Shown piece by piece: positions 60,906 through 64,000 of a stretch of DNA of 64,000 nt. Each line of letters starts with the position of its first letter. Position 1 is the stretch's first letter. A program made the position numbers and the translations under genes. The stretch comes from JBKPNJ01 sp963695705 (lineage in GTDB: Bacteria > Actinomycetota > Actinomycetes > Propionibacteriales > Nocardioidaceae). Under the pieces are notes generated by a model that saw nothing but the letters and a program-made list of their open reading frames with translations, had not been told where the DNA came from and ran no database searches. The stretch is taken from the NCBI GenBank assembly GCA_963695705.1, contig CAVOHB010000009.1, positions 806,001 to 870,000 of the forward strand, read 5' to 3'.

Positions 60906-62843
60906 TCATCCTGTCGGGCTACTCCCCGTCTCGCGGTCTGGTTGCGCGATCTGCTGGCTGATGCGCTGGAGGTCGTCGAGCCCGTGTACGCGGGTGGCGA
61001 TGTCCCGTGACAGCTCCTCCGCGGTCAGCCCGATCTCCTGCAGGAGGGCTGCACGGTTGCCGTGTGGCAGGAACCTCGCCGGAATGCCGTACACGCGGAT
61101 GGGCGTCTCGACATCGGCGTCGCGGAGGGCCTGGGCCAGCGCGGCACCGGAACCACCGGTGACGGAGTTGTCCTCGATGCTGGCCACCAGCCGGAAGTCG
61201 CTGGCCAGGTCGACGATCGCCGGGTCGAACGGCTTGACCCAGCGTGGGTCGACCACGGTTGCTCCGACCCCCTCGTCAGCCAGGCGTTGTGCGACCTCCA
61301 CCGACGTGGCGACCATCGGCCCGACCGCCACGATGAGCACATCCCGGTCGGCGGATCGGACGATCACGTCGGCGCGTCCGACCCGGTCGACGGCGGCGAT
61401 GTCGTCGGCCACCCGTCCCCGTCCGAAGCGGATCACGGTTGGGGCATCCTCGACGGCCACCGCCTCGCGGAGCAGCTCCCGCAGCCGTGCACCGTCTCGT
61501 GGGGCGGCGATCCGCAGCCGGGGGACCACCTGCAGGATCGACATGTCCCACATCCCGTGGTGGCTCGGCCCGTCCTCGCCGGTCACCCCGGCACGGTCGA
61601 GCACGAACGTCACTCCACATCCGTGCAGCGCGACATCCATCAGCACCTGGTCGAACGCCCGGCTGAGGAACGTGGAGTAGATGGCGACCACCGGGTGCAT
61701 GCCACCCATCGCCAGACCCGCGGCTGACGTGACCGCGTGCTGCTCGGCGATGCCGACGTCGAAGGTGCGTTCCGGGAAGCGCTCGGCGAACGTGTGCAGA
61801 CCCGTCGGGTAGACCATGGCCGCGGTGATGGCCACGACGTCGGGGCGCTGGCCACCGATCGCCGCGATCTCCGCACCGAACACATCGGTCCAGGACGTGG
61901 TGGCCGGCGCCACCAGCAGGCCGGTCTCGGGGTCGAAGGCACCGGGTGAATGCAGGTTGTCCTCGTTGTGCTCGACGGCGAACTGGTAGCCATGACCCTT
62001 CTGGGTGACGGCATGGACGATCACCGGGCCGTTGAAGCCCTTCGCCTGGATGAGCGCGGTCTCGACCGCGGCCTGGTCGTGCCCGTCGACCGGGCCGACG
62101 TACTTCAGTCCCAGATCCTCGAACAAGCCCTGGGGCGCCAGGACGTCCTTGAGGCCCTTCTTGATCCCGTGCAGCGCGTCGAACGCCGTGGTGCCGACCA
62201 GCGGGGTGCGGCTGAGTTTCGATCGCACCAGCTCGAGCACCCGTTCGTAGCGCGGATCCGTCCGCAGGCTGTTGAGGTGGTTGGCCAGGCCGCCGACCGT
62301 CGGCGTGTAGGACCGACCGTTGTCGTTGACGATGATGACCAGGCGCCTGTCCTTGTTCGCGGCGATGTTGTTCAGTGCCTCCCAGGCCATGCCGCCGGTC
62401 AGCGCGCCGTCCCCGACCACGGCGACGACGTGGCGGTCACTGCCACGAAGCGATGCCGCCTTCGCCATGCCGTCGGCGTAGGAGAGAGATGTCGACGCGT
62501 GGGAGTTCTCGATGACGTCGTGTGGCGACTCCGCGCGGCTCGGATACCCGGAGAGTCCGCCCTTCACCCGCAGCGTGTCGAAGTCGCCGGCCCGGCCGGT
62601 GAGGATCTTGTGCACGTACGCCTGATGGCCGGTGTCGAAGATGACCGCGTTGCGCGGTGACTCGAAGACCCGGTGGATGGCGATCGTGAGCTCGACGACA
62701 CCGAGGTTGGGTCCGAGGTGTCCGCCCGTACGGGACACCTTCTGGACGAGGAAGGTGCGGATCTCATGAGCGAGATCGGTCAGCTGCTGATCGTCGAGGC
62801 CGCGGAGATCGCCTGGCCCGGTGATCGAGTCCAGCAGCCCCAT
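60906..62843 (-). CDS. dxs: 1-Deoxy-D-xylulose-5-phosphate synthase
   Basis: A 645-residue thiamine-diphosphate enzyme, first step of the MEP isoprenoid pathway. VGDGALTGGMAWEALNNIA near residue 150 is the thiamine motif (GDG...N), TGHQAYVHKILTGR near 75 and DRAGVTGEDGPSHHGMWD near 425 are catalytic-region motifs. ATG 62843 (MGLLDSITGPGDL) has GAGGAGG ten bases ahead; a TTG three codons upstream is unlikely. Upstream, TAGACT (minus strand, 62919-62914) may be the -10 box. Confidence 0.97.
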   Translation of the reverse strand: MGLLDSITGPGDLRGLDDQQLTDLAHEIRTFLVQKVSRTGGHLGPNLGVVELTIAIHRVFESPRNAVIFDTGHQAYVHKILTGRAGDFDTLRVKGGLSGYPSRAESPHDVIENSHASTSLSYADGMAKAASLRGSDRHVVAVVGDGALTGGMAWEALNNIAANKDRRLVIIVNDNGRSYTPTVGGLANHLNSLRTDPRYERVLELVRSKLSRTPLVGTTAFDALHGIKKGLKDVLAPQGLFEDLGLKYVGPVDGHDQAAVETALIQAKGFNGPVIVHAVTQKGHGYQFAVEHNEDNLHSPGAFDPETGLLVAPATTSWTDVFGAEIAAIGGQRPDVVAITAAMVYPTGLHTFAERFPERTFDVGIAEQHAVTSAAGLAMGGMHPVVAIYSTFLSRAFDQVLMDVALHGCGVTFVLDRAGVTGEDGPSHHGMWDMSILQVVPRLRIAAPRDGARLRELLREAVAVEDAPTVIRFGRGRVADDIAAVDRVGRADVIVRSADRDVLIVAVGPMVATSVEVAQRLADEGVGATVVDPRWVKPFDPAIVDLASDFRLVASIEDNSVTGGSGAALAQALRDADVETPIRVYGIPARFLPHGNRAALLQEIGLTAEELSRDIATRVHGLDDLQRISQQIAQPDRETGSSPTG

Positions 62844-63082
62844 GCAGCTCAATCCTCCTCATCGCGATGCCCGGCGCCTGCTCACCGTTCGCACATCCTC
62901 CCAGAACCCTCTGAGTCTAGGTGCACAGTCCCGCTTGTCTGCGTGAGCTGCCTCGACGTGCTTGCCCGGTCCAGCCGGTTTGTGGCGTCTCCGAGATCGA
63001 GCGTGCAGACTTTGTGACCAAAGCGAGGCCGGTTCAAGCATGGAACAGCAGGTTCGGGTTCAGCCTTGCGTTGACGGCCGTC
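62844..63082. other. Spacer upstream of dxs
   Basis: 239 bases with the candidate dxs -10 box (near 62914) and otherwise nothing recognised. A GGTTCAAGC near 63030 looks like a tRNA T-loop but has no pairing arms. Confidence 0.5.
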
Positions 63083-63515
63083 TCAGCAGGTGGTGTTCGC
63101 GGCAGTCGTCAGGGCATCGAGGGCGTCCTTGAATTCACTCGCGCTCGACCGCGCGGCCTTGTAGGCCGAGCTCGAGGGATTGGCCTGTACTGCCTGCAGG
63201 TCAGCCTTCAGGGGAGCTGCTGCCTGCTCCGCTGCGGCGAGCTCGGAGGAGTACGCGTCTTGGGGATGGGCCTTGAGGTAGTCCAGGTCCGAGGAGATCT
63301 GGCTCAGTTGCGTCTTGAGGGCGGGGATGTCGGACTTCGTGCGGACGGTGCTCTCGATCTGGTCCACGATAGAAATGATGTCGGCGACCGCCTGGCAGGT
63401 TTCAGAGGGTGCGTCGCCGCCCGAGTCGCTTCCCGAGCTGCAGGACGTGAGCCCGCCTGCCGATCATCAGACCGCAGCAGGCAACCATCGCGAGTGGCCT
63501 TCGAGGTTCTCTCAT
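63083..63515 (-). pseudogene. Small lipoprotein with a frameshift in its signal peptide
   Basis: From ATG 63515 the first frame reads MREPRRPLAMVACCGLMI and then runs off frame. Dropping one of the two C residues at 63460-63461 (plus strand) joins it to AGGLTSCSSGSDSGGDAPSE, a good lipobox (LTSC), then QAVADIISIVDQIESTVRT and a helical, alanine/serine-rich domain ending AANTTC: about 143 residues in all. Two cysteines (SETC and the last residue) may bridge. As sequenced only the domain without its signal could be made. Sequencing error or a real inactivating insertion. Family unknown. Confidence 0.6.
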
Positions 63516-63710
63516 TCCATCAGGTTCGCTGCATCCGGGTTCGCGGGCATCACCCTCAACAGGTGAGGGACCCACCCTTTCAGTCCCACTGAGCTGTCTG
63601 GATGGGACCACCGAGCGGCGCAGCGGGTGACCGGCATTCACCCGTTGCGGATGAGGCCCGCGTCACGTCGACAGTGAAGGCTGGTCCCACGAACTGTGAG
63701 AGGAGTGACC

Positions 63711-64000
63711 ATGGGCTGCCTGTTCGCCCTGATGGCCGGGGTCTTCCCACGTCTTGCTCTCTTTATTGTCTGGGTGGCACGGCCCAAGCTGGTGGACGCC
63801 GCATTCGACACGTGGTTCTTGCCGCTGCTCGGCATCATCTTCCTGCCATTCGCCACCCTCATGTACGTGATCCTGTGGCGGACGGGCGGGCTGACCGGGC
63901 TGGACTGGTTCTGGGTGATCCTGGCCGCATTGCTCGACATCGGGCATTGGGGCGCCAGTTGGACGCAGCGACGGGATGCGCCCGGCTACCCGTCCAGGGC
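63711..64000 (+). CDS. Membrane protein of unknown function (partial, runs off the right edge)
   Basis: At least 96 residues: MGCLFALMAGVFPRLALFIV then two more hydrophobic helices (LPLLGIIFLPFATLMYVILW and LDWFWVILAALLDIG) and a polar stretch at the edge. This resembles a short, conserved actinobacterial membrane protein family of unknown role. AGGAG lies six bases before the ATG. Confidence 0.72.
   Translation, partial: MGCLFALMAGVFPRLALFIVWVARPKLVDAAFDTWFLPLLGIIFLPFATLMYVILWRTGGLTGLDWFWVILAALLDIGHWGASWTQRRDAPGYPSR

Noticed and set aside
63020..63060. tRNA-like GGTTCAAGC near 63030 (and another at 41430)
   Set aside because: No acceptor, D or anticodon arms can be drawn around either.

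Overview
This window is high-GC chromosomal DNA from an actinomycete. Two things point there: a mycothiol-type maleylpyruvate isomerase family protein, RbpA, WhiA and an ATP-dependent LigB-like ligase are all present, and the gene order from uvrC to sufR broadly follows the one I remember for the Mycobacterium tuberculosis Rv1420-Rv1467 region. A metallo-beta-lactamase gene beside uvrA, with uvrB further on, recalls Rv1633-Rv1638. Genus cannot be fixed from the sequence alone. Most genes are ordinary core genes, many translationally coupled (ATGA, GTGA or TGATG overlaps), and at least a dozen appear to be leaderless, with a TANNNT-like -10 box six or seven bases before the start codon.

Layout: 1-7.8 kb holds transport, crotonase, ABC-F, peptidase and small accessory genes, including a scar where two divergent genes lost their promoters and N-termini. 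7.1-14.5 kb is a suf iron-sulphur assembly operon (sufR-B-D-Rieske ferredoxin-C-S-U-T) plus a Vms1-like release factor; sufB is split by a one-base frameshift as sequenced. 14.5-18.3 kb has an ABC-2 exporter, ctaA and ctaB (haem A synthesis). 18.6-26.8 kb is the pentose phosphate operon tkt-tal-pgi-zwf-opcA-pgl. 26.9-35.7 kb on the minus strand runs uvrC-rapZ-yvcK-whiA, then gap-pgk-tpiA-secG and rbpA. 35.8-40.8 kb has a Tat/Rieske lipoprotein, uvrA, a mycothiol-type enzyme and a metallo-hydrolase.

40.8-42.9 kb is the accessory patch. A 51-bp perfect direct repeat, equal to the 3' end of the metallo-hydrolase gene, brackets a relic of about 1 kb holding a broken excisionase-like HTH gene and a broken DTEGH-repeat gene; next to it a secreted protein gene sits between 29-bp direct repeats. 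42.9-64 kb has VOC proteins, TerC, a PLP decarboxylase, SppA, uvrB, an AlkA-like glycosylase divergent from a DNA ligase, an M23/VCBS secreted protein, a divergent methyltransferase/SDR pair sharing 23 bp, TesB, PAC2, Dxs and a frameshifted lipoprotein.

The most notable non-gene content is small-scale: a 48-bp palindrome family (3 copies), 21-bp tandem repeats (2 loci) reaching into or abutting convergent gene ends, an AATT-centred palindrome family (3 loci), and two gene junctions where the start/stop overlap has been tandemly duplicated, making chains of 6- or 9-codon micro-ORFs between coupled genes.
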